Assembly: GCA_041396125.1 (NCBI GenBank)
Contig: JAWKZG010000020.1
Location: forward strand, 1-64,000
Direction of reading: 5' to 3'
Length of the DNA: 64,000 nucleotides
Source of the DNA: JAWKZG01 sp041396125
GTDB lineage: Bacteria > Pseudomonadota > Gammaproteobacteria > Competibacterales > Competibacteraceae
Positions 35,863-45,417 of this stretch are shown one piece after another (within the stretch, counting starts at the first letter, position 1; every line of letters begins with the position of its first letter). Under the pieces are notes generated by a model that saw only the letters and a program-made list of their open reading frames with translations, had not been told where the DNA came from and did no database searches. The position numbers and the translations under genes were made by a program.

Positions 35863-36778
35863 CGCTCATACCAAACGGCTGTTTGCTGTTATTAACCCGG
35901 TTGCCGGCAGTTGTGATGCGGCAACCGTTCAGGATGCGCTGCACCGGGCCTGCACTTCTGTCGGCCTCGACTGTGAGTGCTACCTCACCACGGGTGATGA
36001 CGATATCCCTGCCATTGTGCGCCAGGCAATTGAACATGGCTGCTGCCGGGTCGTTGCTGCTGGCGGTGACGGCACGGTAGCGGCGGTCGCCAGCGCAGTA
36101 GCGGAGTATCCTGTCCCGTTGGCCGTATTACCGGTCGGCACGGCTAATCTGCTGGCACGTGAAATGGGTATCCCGCTGGAGCTGGAGGCCGCCTGCGAGC
36201 TTGCCGTGAACGGCCAATACCGTCGCCGGCTGGATGCCATGAAAATCCGGCAACAGTTATTTTTCTCGCATGTCAGCCTGGGTGTGTATTCAAAAATCGC
36301 CGAGAAAACCTCACCTGCTGCAAAGCGCTACTTTCGCCGCATCGCCTATATCTGGAATGCATTACCCGAACTGCTTGGCAAACGCAGCTGGCGTTTTACC
36401 CTGACGGTCGATGGTCAGACCAGCCATCCGCGTGCCTCGTTTATTATGATCGCCAATGTCGGTGGACTGGGTGCCGGCGATCTGCGCTGGGGCCCTGAAA
36501 TTGAGCCTGATGACGGCGAAGTTGATATCTGTATCGTCCACGCCCGTTCGCTATGGGATTATACCGTGCTCGGCTGGCATGTGTTGTCGCACCGGCACCG
36601 GGAAGCACCCAAGCTGACTTACCTGCGCGCCAGGCAAAATGTCCAGATCAAGACACGCAAACGCGTACCGGTGCGCGGCGACGGTGAAATCGTTGGTCAA
36701 TCGACCCTGGACCTTACGATACTGCCCCAGGCCATTGCGGTTATTGCGGCAGCCGCAAGCGCGGCTGAAGCGGCTTAA
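35855..36778 (+). CDS. Diacylglycerol kinase-like lipid kinase (YegS/DgkB superfamily)
   Basis: A 307-residue enzyme with an N-terminal nucleotide-binding fold: AVINPVAG (residues 11-18), VAAGGDGTVAAVASAV (about 68-83, the GGDGT motif) and LPVGTANLLAREMG. The C-terminal beta domain includes the FSHVSLGVYSKI segment and GDGEIVG near the end. Members phosphorylate diacylglycerol, phosphatidylglycerol or sphingosine at the inner membrane. Translationally coupled to the phosphoesterase before it. Confidence 0.88.
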   Translation: MTDAHTKRLFAVINPVAGSCDAATVQDALHRACTSVGLDCECYLTTGDDDIPAIVRQAIEHGCCRVVAAGGDGTVAAVASAVAEYPVPLAVLPVGTANLLAREMGIPLELEAACELAVNGQYRRRLDAMKIRQQLFFSHVSLGVYSKIAEKTSPAAKRYFRRIAYIWNALPELLGKRSWRFTLTVDGQTSHPRASFIMIANVGGLGAGDLRWGPEIEPDDGEVDICIVHARSLWDYTVLGWHVLSHRHREAPKLTYLRARQNVQIKTRKRVPVRGDGEIVGQSTLDLTILPQAIAVIAAAASAAEAA

Positions 36779-36860
36779 AGAGATGCAACTCAGATTCTTA
36801 GAGCCCAGGCCAAGTGCGGCTGACGAGTATCTACCCGAGTCATTACCAGTACAGTATTAT

Positions 36861-37253
36861 TCAGACTTTTGCCAGGCGGATAATCTCGTCAGCCAATAGC
36901 GCTGCGTCATCATATACCAGCAGTGCCGAGTCAGGTTTATCGTCAAGCACTGAAGCTTTGTGCAGACGATCACCAGACACTGCGCTCCGGTTTCTCAAGA
37001 TTCTTCGCCGCCGTGTTGTACGCCACCAGCTCTCAGCACTGTGGTTTCGTGCTTTGCTTCCCCGAATCAGCTGCATTACAGCGTCCGGCTCCGTTGCCTG
37101 CGGGCACAGAACCTCAATGCTGTACCATGATGCATGGCAGCTGTCTGGCGTACATGGTCGGATTGCACCCTGGGTAATGATGGTATCAGCGCCTTGCTCA
37201 ACGGTGCCAGTCATCAGAAACTCTGACATTCTCACGAGGGTGGTTTGACTCAT
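36861..37253 (-). CDS. Hypothetical protein, doubtful
   Basis: A 130-codon ORF with no recognised domain. The C-terminal helix (SALLVYDDAALLADEIIRLA) looks protein-like, but the middle is an arginine run (WWRTTRRRR) suggestive of a frame change, and no good ribosome-binding site precedes the start. The rest of the 36779-37447 gap shows only AT-rich sequence before dusA. Confidence 0.35.
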   Translation of the reverse strand: MSQTTLVRMSEFLMTGTVEQGADTIITQGAIRPCTPDSCHASWYSIEVLCPQATEPDAVMQLIRGSKARNHSAESWWRTTRRRRILRNRSAVSGDRLHKASVLDDKPDSALLVYDDAALLADEIIRLAKV

Positions 37254-37447
37254 TCTCTATTATCTCTATTATGGCGTTGGCGCCGGAGCGGGGTGAGGAT
37301 AAGTCTATCCCAGCAGTTACGAACTGCTCATCCTATTCATATTGCACTTTATGTTGCGCTAACAAATCGAAATCACATCAATAAACCCTGAGCGGCCCTG
37401 CCGACAACAGCTTAAAAATAAATTATTTTAATTTAAATCAAAATGTT

Positions 37448-38454
37448 ATGAGAACCACTAACCCCTGGCGTTTTTGTATTGCCCCGATGATGGATTGGAC
37501 GGACAGGCATTGCCGGTATTTTCACCGGTTGCTGTCGCGTCATGCCCGGCTGTATACCGAGATGGTTACGACGGGGGCACTTTTGCATGGAGACCGGACG
37601 CGTTTACTGAATTTTGACGCCGGCGAGCATCCTGTTGCAGTGCAGCTGGGTGGCAGTGATCCGCACGATCTGGCCGAATGTGCGCGAATTTGCGCGGACT
37701 GGGGCTATGACGAGATCAATCTGAATGTAGGCTGCCCGTCGGATCGGGTGCAATCAGGCCGCTTTGGGGCCTGTCTGATGGCGGAACCGGAACGGGTTGC
37801 GGCCTGTGTTGCGGCAATGCAGGCCGCAGTTACGATTCCGGTCACGGTGAAATGCCGTTTAGGGATCGATCAGCAGGATTCCTACGAAGAGCTGACGCAT
37901 TTTATTGCGTGCAGTGCCGAGGCCGGCTGCCAGACATTTATCGTGCACGCCCGCAAGGCCTGGCTGCAGGGTTTAAGCCCGAAGGAAAACCGGGATATTC
38001 CACCGCTGCACTATGATCGGGTCTATCAGCTTAAGCAGGATTTCCCGCGACTGACCATAGTCATTAACGGGGGATTTCAAGCCTGGATCAGGCAGCCACT
38101 CATCTGACGCATGTTGACGGGGTAATGCTGGGGCGGGCGGCGTATCAAACGCCTTATCTGCTGGCTGGGGTGGATACCCGCTTGTTTGCTGCATACCAAC
38201 CGGGGCCTGCTCCTGAGGCTGTCGTACAAAGCTTGCTGCCCTATATCGAGCAGCAATTACAGCAGGGCGTTTATCTGTCTTCGATGAGCCGCCATATTCT
38301 GGGCTTGTTCCATGGCCAGCCCGGTGCCCGCGCCTGGCGCCGGTATCTGAGCGAGAATGCCCATCGGCGCGGCGCAGGTGTTGAAGTGATCAGCGCCGCT
38401 TTGCAGCGGCTTGAGCAGGCGGCGGAATCAGTCAGCGTTGCCGCGACCCTTTAA
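37448..38454 (+). pseudogene. dusA: tRNA-dihydrouridine synthase A, one homopolymer frameshift
   Basis: Flavoenzyme that reduces uridine 20/20a of tRNA to dihydrouridine. DusA-specific segments are clear: APMMDWTDRHCRYFHRLLSR, EMVTTGALLHGD, LNVGCPSDRVQSGRFGACLM (active-site cysteine) and HARKAWLQGLSPKENRDIPP. The frame breaks at the G run 38069-38073; one more G restores VINGGISSLDQAATHLTHVD and joins MLGRAAYQTPYLLAGVD to the rest. Length then matches the family. Almost certainly an intact gene with a sequencing error. Converges with ctpA, their ends overlapping by 27 bases. Confidence 0.92.
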
Positions 38455-39780
38455 TAAATCTAGCCCTTTCAGCAAATTTAACGCCTCGTACAGCTGGTAA
38501 TCCGCCAGCGCCAGTTCGGTATCATCCCGCACCGGCTCGCTGGCTGCGGTTTCATCTTCACCTTCGCCCTGTGTTTCCTGCTCCTGGGTAGTATCGTTTT
38601 CCAGATGGCCGGACAGATTGGCTTCCTTGACGGTATCGATACTGGCCAGCTCATCACGGGTAAAACGCAGTGAAGCCAGCTTGATATCAGGTGCAATACC
38701 TTCGGCCTGAATCGAGCGGCCGATGGGTGTGTAATAACGTGCGGTTGTCAGCTTGACAGCAGTGCCGCCGACCAGCGGCAGAATGGTTTGCACCGAGCCT
38801 TTGCCAAAGGTGCGTTCACCCATGATGACGGCGCGTTTTTGATCCTGCAAAGCGCCCGCAACGATTTCCGAAGCCGAGGCCGAGCCATCGTTGACCAGCA
38901 CCACCAGCGGCGCGCCTTGCAATACATCACCCGGCGTCGCCTGAAAGTTTTGCTTGGAGCCGTTACCACGACCTTCGGTGTACACGATGGTGCCATCGTT
39001 CAGGAACACATCAGCAACTTCCACGGCACCGTTCAGAACGCCGCCCGGATTATTGCGCAGATCCAGAATCAGACCTTTCAGCTCACCGCCGTTAGCGCTG
39101 CGCAGTCTGTCCAGTTCTTCACGCAGAGACTGTGCCGTGCGCGATTGAAACTGCGAAATACGCACATGACCAAAGCCCGGTTCCAGCAGATCGCTGCGCA
39201 CGCTGCGAATCTGGATCACATCGCGCACGATAGTAATTTTGAGCGGCTTGTCTTCACCTTCACGCACGATAGTCAGCGTCAGCTCGGTGTTGGGCTTGCC
39301 GCGCATCATCTTGACCGCATCATCCAGATTCATACCCTTGACCGGCGTGTCGTCCAGACGAATGATCAGATCGCCGGCCTGGACACCGGCTTTATAGGCC
39401 GGCGTGCCGTCAATAGGCGAGACCACTTTAATAAAGCCGTCTTCCACGCCCACTTCAATGCCCAGACCACCGAACTCACCGGAAGTACCGGTTTGCAGCT
39501 CGTGATAGGCGGATTCGTCAAGATAAGCGGAATGCGGATCTAGCCCACTCAGCATGCCACGGATAGCACTGACCAGCAGTTCCTTGTCATCCACCGGCTC
39601 GACATAATCACGTTTGATCCGGTCAAACACGTCGGTAAACGTGCGCAGTTCGTCCAGTGGCAAGCTGACCAGTGGATTCTCTCTGTCGGCCCATACCCGG
39701 CTGCCCATGGTGGTTGACAGACCAATCAACAAGCCTAGAAATAAGGCTAAGCCGTAGCGAGAAAAAGTACTCATAAACAT
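38428..39780 (-). CDS. ctpA: Carboxy-terminal processing protease (S41 family)
   Basis: A 450-residue periplasmic serine protease: signal anchor (about residues 5-30), PDZ domain (SGEFGGLGIEVGVEDGFIKV to about 180), S41 catalytic domain with DGSASASEIVAGALQD (catalytic serine) and GERTFGKGSVQTI (catalytic lysine). The acidic C-terminal tail (EQETQGEGEDETAASEP) is typical of proteobacterial CtpA, which trims cell-wall hydrolases and other envelope proteins. ATG 39780 is chosen, with AAGG 5 bp upstream; a GTG at 39786 overlaps the gpmI stop. It directly follows gpmI. Confidence 0.92.
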   Translation of the reverse strand: MFMSTFSRYGLALFLGLLIGLSTTMGSRVWADRENPLVSLPLDELRTFTDVFDRIKRDYVEPVDDKELLVSAIRGMLSGLDPHSAYLDESAYHELQTGTSGEFGGLGIEVGVEDGFIKVVSPIDGTPAYKAGVQAGDLIIRLDDTPVKGMNLDDAVKMMRGKPNTELTLTIVREGEDKPLKITIVRDVIQIRSVRSDLLEPGFGHVRISQFQSRTAQSLREELDRLRSANGGELKGLILDLRNNPGGVLNGAVEVADVFLNDGTIVYTEGRGNGSKQNFQATPGDVLQGAPLVVLVNDGSASASEIVAGALQDQKRAVIMGERTFGKGSVQTILPLVGGTAVKLTTARYYTPIGRSIQAEGIAPDIKLASLRFTRDELASIDTVKEANLSGHLENDTTQEQETQGEGEDETAASEPVRDDTELALADYQLYEALNLLKGLDLLKGRGNAD

Positions 39781-39782
39781 GT

Positions 39783-41350
39783 TCACCTTGCTGATACTGC
39801 GGGCGTGACTGCCGCACTGATGGAAACTAAAGATCGGCCGCTCATGGCCTCCGGTTTAGGCAAGTCAAGCAAGCTGAGGATGGTTGGCGCAAGATCGCAT
39901 AAAGCACCGCCATCCTGCAACGTTGCCTGCCGTCCCATATAAATCAGGGGTACGGGGTTTGTAGTGTGGGCGGTATGCGGCTGGCCGGTGGCGGGATCGC
40001 GCATTTGCTCGATATTGCCATGGTCAGCCGTAATCAACATTTCGCCGCCGACACTATGCAACGCCTCCGCTAAACGTCCCAGGCACTGATCGATCACGGT
40101 GACGGCCTGCACAGCGGCGTCATACTTGCCGCTATGTCCGACCATATCGGGATTAGCGAGATTACACACAATCATATCGAAGCGGCCGCTGTGGATGGCT
40201 GCAACGAGTTTGTCGGTCACTTCCGGCGCACTCATCTCAGGCTGCAGATCATAGGTTGCCACTTTCGGCGACGGCACCAGGATACGTTCTTCGCCGGGCA
40301 GCACATCTTCTTTGCCGCCATTAAAGAAAAAGGTGACATGGGCATATTTTTCCGTCTCGGCGATACGCAATTGCGTTTTGCTATGCCGTGCCAGCACCTC
40401 ACCCAGACTGTCTTTGAGTTCAACCGGCGGGAACGCCACCGGCGCATCGATATCGGATTGGTATTCAGTCAGGCAGACGAACGCGCTGAGTTTTGGTCGT
40501 TTGCGGCGCTCGAAGCCGGCGAAATCAGCGGCGGTAAAAGCCTTGCTGAGCTGGCGGGCACGGTCAGCGCGAAAGTTCATGAACAGCACCGCATCGCCAT
40601 CGCTGAGAGCAACCGCCTGTTCGCCGGCCGGCACAATCGCAGTAGCTTTGACGAATTCATCGGTTTCACCGCGCTGATAGGCCTGCGCCAGGGCTGCCTG
40701 TGCGCTGCTGGCAGTGTACTGACCCTGCCCCAGCGTGAGCAGATCGTAGGCTTGTTGCATACGCTCCCAGCGCTGATCGCGGTCCATCGCGTAATAGCGT
40801 CCGATCAGTGAGGCAATCCGACCTTTGCCCAAAGCCTGCAGTTTAGCCTCCAGCGCCTCGATGGAAGCCTGTGCGCTTTGTGGCGGCGTATCGCGCCCAT
40901 CCAGAAAAGCATGCACATAAATCTGCTCGGCGCCACGCTGTACCGCCAGTTCCAGCGCGGCATAGATATGTAACTCATGGCTGTGCACACCACCAGGCGA
41001 GAGCAGTCCGAGGATATGCACCGCTTTTGCTGTTTCACCGCCGCATCGACGGCCCCGAACAGCACCGGGTTTTGGAAAAATGTGCCGTCTTCAATCGCAG
41101 CAGTGATACGGGTATAGTCCTGATACACCACCCGGCCAGCACCGATATTCATATGCCCGACTTCGGAATTCCCCATCTGCTCATCGGGCAGGCCGACCGC
41201 ACGACCGGAGGTGGCCAGCAAGGTATGCGGATATTCCGTCCAGAGACGGTCCCAGACTGGCGTCGCGGCGCCGGCAATGGCATTATCGGCCGTTTCTTCG
41301 CGATAGCCCCAGCCATCTAAAATCAATAACAATAGCGGTTTCGCTGACAT
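39783..41350 (-). pseudogene. gpmI: 2,3-bisphosphoglycerate-independent phosphoglycerate mutase, one homopolymer frameshift
   Basis: Glycolytic/gluconeogenic enzyme converting 3- to 2-phosphoglycerate with two manganese ions. N-terminal part: LLILDGWG and GNSEVGHMNIGAGR (active-site serine S62). The second part begins HILGLLSPGGVHSHELHIYA and contains FLDGRDTPP, RADRARQLS and TADHGNIEQM. The frame breaks at the A/T run 41025-41028; one more base restores KQQKAVHILGLLSPGG. As the gene is central to metabolism this is most likely a sequencing error. The stop is 2 bp from the ctpA start, so the two form an operon; the EnvC-type gene found between them in pseudomonads is absent. Confidence 0.93.
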
Positions 41351-41594
41351 CGTTGACTCGTTGGATTTCGATATAAGGTCTTGTATCTGGTGGCAGGTAC
41401 AAAACTGAATAAATTCGTGCAGATCAACTTATTGATTCTACGAAATCAAACCGGTAAGTGGCAAAGACTGTCTGCATGCAAATCAGTTTGACTACCGGAT
41501 CGTAATAATTACTGCACCGCAACTGCAGGATCCCTCAGGTTATGTACCGCCAGAGCGGTCGCCGGTGACACGTTTGTGACAAGCGTGTGGAAAA

Positions 41595-42251
41595 TTACAG
41601 ATAAGGCGGCGTACAGGCACTGATTATCACGCATTCTTCATCGCTGATATTGCGAAACCGGTGCGGCAAGCGACTATCGAACAGATATGCATCACCCGGC
41701 CCCAGCACATGACGCTTACCGTCAACCGTGATTTCGATTTGCCCCTGCATGATGATGCCGCCCTCTTCCGATTCATGCCGCAACATGGTTTTACCGGTAT
41801 CTGCACCCGGCGCGTAGCGTTCATGCAGGATCTGCAGTTTATGCAATCGCAGATCGCCGCCAACCTGGCGAAACGAGACCCGGCCACGGGTAATTTCCAC
41901 CAGCTCGCGAGACTGAAAAAACTGCCGACTCGGAGCAGGCAGATTATCGGCGGAAAAAAATTCGGCCAGACTCATCGGAATGCCATTAAGAACTTTTTTC
42001 AGAGACGCAATGGAAGGGCTGTTTTTATTCTGTTCGATGAGTGAAATCGTGCCATTGGTAACACCCGCGCGACGGGCCAGTTCGCGTTGCGATAAACCAT
42101 GCATTTCCCGTACAACACGCAAGCGCGCACCCACATCGAAATCCGGCGCGTCGCCTGCGTTATCTGATACCCGTGCAGCAACAACTGCACTGGCGGACGC
42201 GGGCTGATCCGGCGTCTCGACCGGCAAATCCGGATGGGCGGAACTGGGCAT
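41595..42251 (-). CDS. XRE-family regulator with C-terminal cupin (PuuR-like)
   Basis: A 218-residue transcription factor. Helix-turn-helix at about residues 43-97 (RLRVVREMHGLSQRELARRA, then GTISLIEQNKNSPSIASLKK) and a cupin sensor domain at about 140-215 (GGIIMQGQIEITVDGKRHVL, GDAYLFDSRLPHRFRN). PuuR and relatives repress polyamine or amino-acid utilisation genes and sense the substrate through the cupin. It is divergent, with one small gene between, from the C45 / nitrilase / ATP-grasp / permease cluster, of which it is the likely regulator. GGGGAG precedes the ATG. Confidence 0.88.
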   Translation of the reverse strand: MPSSAHPDLPVETPDQPASASAVVAARVSDNAGDAPDFDVGARLRVVREMHGLSQRELARRAGVTNGTISLIEQNKNSPSIASLKKVLNGIPMSLAEFFSADNLPAPSRQFFQSRELVEITRGRVSFRQVGGDLRLHKLQILHERYAPGADTGKTMLRHESEEGGIIMQGQIEITVDGKRHVLGPGDAYLFDSRLPHRFRNISDEECVIISACTPPYL

Positions 42252-42340
42252 TTAACTAATCTCCCCAAAACGTATCACGGCTCCATGCGTGTTCCATAAT
42301 CCGACGTGTAAGTCTGGCCAATAAAGCTGAGTATGTACGT

Positions 42341-42820
42341 TCATTTTATACCTGTCGGCGGCAGCGAAAAGCCATCACCGGCGCTCAGACCCAGCGGTTC
42401 CAGCTCATTGCGCACCCACCAGTAGCGAAAGCCCTGCTCGCGCAGCCAGCGCTCCAGCCGATCCAGACTGGTCCATTCCCGGTCCAGACCACGCGAGCTG
42501 ATCACCCGTGTAGGCAGCCCGTCAACGTATACCAGCACCCCCCACGCGTAAGGATATTTATTCTGATCGCCAAAACCGCCCCCCAACTGATTACGTAACA
42601 GACGATAAACCACCGCATAATCCGTCAGACGGCCAGCCCAATAAAGTTGTGGCAAATCAGTCTGTGTAACCGTAGTATCCACATCATGTATCATGGTGTT
42701 GCCATTTACCCGAAATCTGCTAACATCATAGCTCATGGTGTGTTGTGTGCATGATTTCACCTTAGCAGAATCGGGCCGTTCTGGCAGCTCTTGATTAGCG
42801 ATTATTGTAGAAGAGTCCAC
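42341..42820 (-). CDS. Hypothetical protein next to the XRE-cupin regulator
   Basis: A 159-residue soluble protein. The C-terminal two thirds (PQLYWAGRLTDYAVVYRLLR, YPYAWGVLVYVDGLPTRVIS, SLDRLERWLREQGFRYWWVR) look like a compact alpha/beta domain, but I do not recognise the family. The GTG at 42820 has AAAGGAG 8 bp upstream and is preferred to a TTG at 42862. It is 89 bp upstream of the XRE gene in the same direction and divergent from the C45 gene (71 bp), so it probably belongs to the same regulatory unit. Confidence 0.6.
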   Translation of the reverse strand: MDSSTIIANQELPERPDSAKVKSCTQHTMSYDVSRFRVNGNTMIHDVDTTVTQTDLPQLYWAGRLTDYAVVYRLLRNQLGGGFGDQNKYPYAWGVLVYVDGLPTRVISSRGLDREWTSLDRLERWLREQGFRYWWVRNELEPLGLSAGDGFSLPPTGIK

Positions 42821-42891
42821 GCGCCAAACTCCTTTCCTTATTCGCTGAGTATAGCGCCGCAAGTAACCGTGTCACTCACAGGAGCACCGTT

Positions 42892-44120
42892 ATGCAGTTA
42901 CGCTTTGACGCGATCACTGAGGCCCAAGCCAGCCGCCAGTGGCAGGCTTTATTCAAGCAGCGCTGGCCTGCCTATCGCACCTGGTTTTTAGCGCGCGGCG
43001 GCGCTATGCGTCCAACGCTGGACACTGCGGTCAGAAACCTGCGCCGTTACATGCCCGAACTGGAACCCACTTTTGATCGCCTGGTTGACCTGGCTGGCGG
43101 CGATGAAACCGCCGCCCGTTTTTTATCCGGCTATCGCCCGCCGCCCTATCTGATCAGTTGTTCGCAGGCCGCGTTACAAAGCGCCGATGGCCCGGTGCTG
43201 CTACGCAACTACGATCTCGATCCGAGTCTTAATGACGGCCTGATCCTGCATACTGCCTGGAATGACCGCCGGGTCATGGCAAGCAGCGAATTCCTGTGGG
43301 GCGTAGCGGATGGGATGAACGAAAACGGTCTGGCGCTATCACTGGCGTTCGGTGGTCGCAAGGCCGTCGGTAAGGGCTTCGGCATACCGATTATTTTGCG
43401 TTATATACTGGAATTCTGTGAGCGCACCAAAGATGCTGTCGAGGTGCTCCGGCATGTGCCCTCGCATATGGCCTATAACATCACACTGCTGGATCGTACC
43501 GGCAAACTGGCCACAGTACATGTCGGGCCGGATCGACCGGTGCAGGTTACCCGCACCCCGCTGGCGACCAATCATCAGGGGACGGTGGTATGGCCCGAGC
43601 ACAGCCGTTTTACCCATACTCTCGAGCGTGAGCGGGTTTACGCCAGCATGTGAGTGATAAAAAGTTAACCCCGCCGGCCCTGCTGGCGGCGTTTCTGCGC
43701 CCGCCACTGTACAGCAGCAATTACCGGCAAGGCTTTGGCACCTTATACACAACGCTTTACCGCCCGACTGCCGGAACAGCAGAATGGCATTGGCCGGATG
43801 CGGCCTGGCGACAATCATTCGAACATTTTCAGGCAGGTTCCAAAACCGTGCGTTATACCCGTAGCGGTGCCAAAGCCCTTACCCCGCCGACACCCACTAC
43901 GGCCGGAATTACCGGGCATCCTGCCGTTCTGTCGGCAAACCGGATTAGTGGAACGCAAGCAGATGATTTCAGTCTGATCTGGAACATGCGTCAATCCCGC
44001 TACAACCTGCCGCAGGGCTTACCCGAACAGCAGCGCCCATTTTTAGCTCAGTTACTGGATCAGTTAGGCAGCGAGTCGCCCGGCTGGAACCGTTCAGACA
44101 AAGGAAACCTTATCCTATGA
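42892..44120 (+). pseudogene. C45 peptidase / acyl-CoA:6-APA acyltransferase-like Ntn hydrolase, one frameshift
   Basis: A protein of about 409 residues of the C45 family, which self-cleaves and uses an N-terminal cysteine to hydrolyse or transfer acyl groups on amides. The candidate nucleophile is C90 in YLISCSQAALQSADGPVLLR, followed by NYDLDPSLNDG and SSEFLWGVADGMNENGLALS. The frame breaks at the GGG run 43634-43636; one more G restores ERERGLRQHVSDKKLTPPAL and the family's C-terminal half. The last bases overlap the nitrilase start (ATGA). First gene of a probable catabolic or amide-processing operon. Confidence 0.8.
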
Positions 44121-45202
44121 CACCTTTTGCTATTGCCGGCATTCAGATGCCAATCACCACGAACAGCAACCTCGACGCGATGCGTCACCGACTGGAGCTG
44201 GTATTACACCTCTACCCCTGGGTACAGATGGTGATGTACAGCGAGTTGGCACCTTTCGGGCCTTTGCTGCCCAATGCGCAGAAACTCCCTGGCCCTGCCG
44301 AGGAAGCCTTTCAGGAAATGGCGCTGAAACATGGCGTCTGGCTGCTGCCAGGCTCTTTATTCGAGCGTCGCGACGGTTTGATTTTCAACACAGCGCCAGT
44401 GATCAATCCGGCGGGTGAAGTGGTTGCCCGTTACCGCAAGATGTTTCCTTTCCGACCCTTCGAGGAAGGGGTCACTTCCGGTGACGAATTTGTCGTCTTT
44501 GATGTGCCGCAGGTTGGCCGCTTCGGGGTCTCCATCTGCTATGACATCTGGTTTCCTGAAACCAGTCGCACATTGACCGCTATGGGGGCCGAGGTGCTGT
44601 TACATCCTGTGCTTACCCATACTATTGACCGCGATGTTGATCTCAATTTGGCACGCGCAACAGCCGCTTTCTGCCAGTGTTATGTTTTCGACATCAACGG
44701 TCTGCATGCTGGCGGCAATGGCCAGTCGGCTGTCATCGACCCGGCCGGTCGGACGTTGCACCAGGCTGGTGTTAACGAAGAAATGATCCCGATCGAAGTC
44801 GATCTGGACCAGGTTCGGCGCCAGCGTCAGTACGGTCTGCGTGGCCTGGGACAACCACTGAAAAGCTTCCGCGACAGCAATGTGGACTTTTCGATTTACG
44901 ACCAGCAGCGGCGTGACCTCAGTTATTTGAGCTCGCTTGGTCCGCTGGCGAAACCGCAGCGGGCGGCTATTCATCTGGATAACCCGCCACAAGCAAGCGA
45001 TCCAGCCCCATTGGATAACGTTCCGCCAACAGTTGCCGATCCGGCCCCGTTGGATAACGTTCCGCCAACAGTTGCCGATCCGACCCCGTTGGATAACATC
45101 CCGCCAACAGCCGATCTGGGCAGTACCGTTGTCAATGAACCGGTTCCAGCCGAGGCACTCAACCCCGTTCTGCACACACCAGCACCAACAACCGAACAAT
45201 AA
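44117..45202 (+). CDS. Carbon-nitrogen hydrolase (nitrilase superfamily) with repeated C-terminal tail
   Basis: A 361-residue enzyme with the Glu-Lys-Cys triad of the family: E43 in MYSELAPFG, K108 in ARYRKMFPFRPF, C141 in GVSICYDIWFPE. Family members hydrolyse amides or nitriles or transfer acyl groups. After the catalytic domain (to about residue 290) there is a proline-rich tail made of a 13-residue repeat (PLDNVPPTVADPA) absent from ordinary nitrilases. Start overlaps the C45 gene, so both are translated together and probably act on the same amide-containing compound. Confidence 0.87.
   Translation: MTPFAIAGIQMPITTNSNLDAMRHRLELVLHLYPWVQMVMYSELAPFGPLLPNAQKLPGPAEEAFQEMALKHGVWLLPGSLFERRDGLIFNTAPVINPAGEVVARYRKMFPFRPFEEGVTSGDEFVVFDVPQVGRFGVSICYDIWFPETSRTLTAMGAEVLLHPVLTHTIDRDVDLNLARATAAFCQCYVFDINGLHAGGNGQSAVIDPAGRTLHQAGVNEEMIPIEVDLDQVRRQRQYGLRGLGQPLKSFRDSNVDFSIYDQQRRDLSYLSSLGPLAKPQRAAIHLDNPPQASDPAPLDNVPPTVADPAPLDNVPPTVADPTPLDNIPPTADLGSTVVNEPVPAEALNPVLHTPAPTTEQ
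44999..45115. repeat. 39-bp in-frame tandem repeat in the nitrilase tail
   Basis: Three units of 39 bp start near 44999, 45038 and 45077 (CC-TTGGATAACGTTCCGCC core). They encode PLDNVPPTVADPA-type repeats and keep the frame, so copy number may vary between strains. Confidence 0.85.
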
Positions 45203-45417
45203 GCGTGCCAGACAACAGGCATAGCGGCACGTGCTCAGCGCACGCCGCTATGCCTGCCTATTACTGAAAACAAGTTCCTGAAAACAAAATAGCTTATGCC
45301 GGCCAAACCGGATGCAGGCCGTCGCGTAACCGAATTTGGGTAGTTTTTGCTTTCCGGCCCTAAACGCATGATTTAGACTCTAACGATGCCCACAACCTGA
45401 CACCGCAGGAGGATTTT

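Noticed and set aside
38125..38454. Separate 109-codon gene after dusA
   Set aside because: It is the C-terminal part of DusA in another frame; one more G in the preceding G run restores a single full-length protein.
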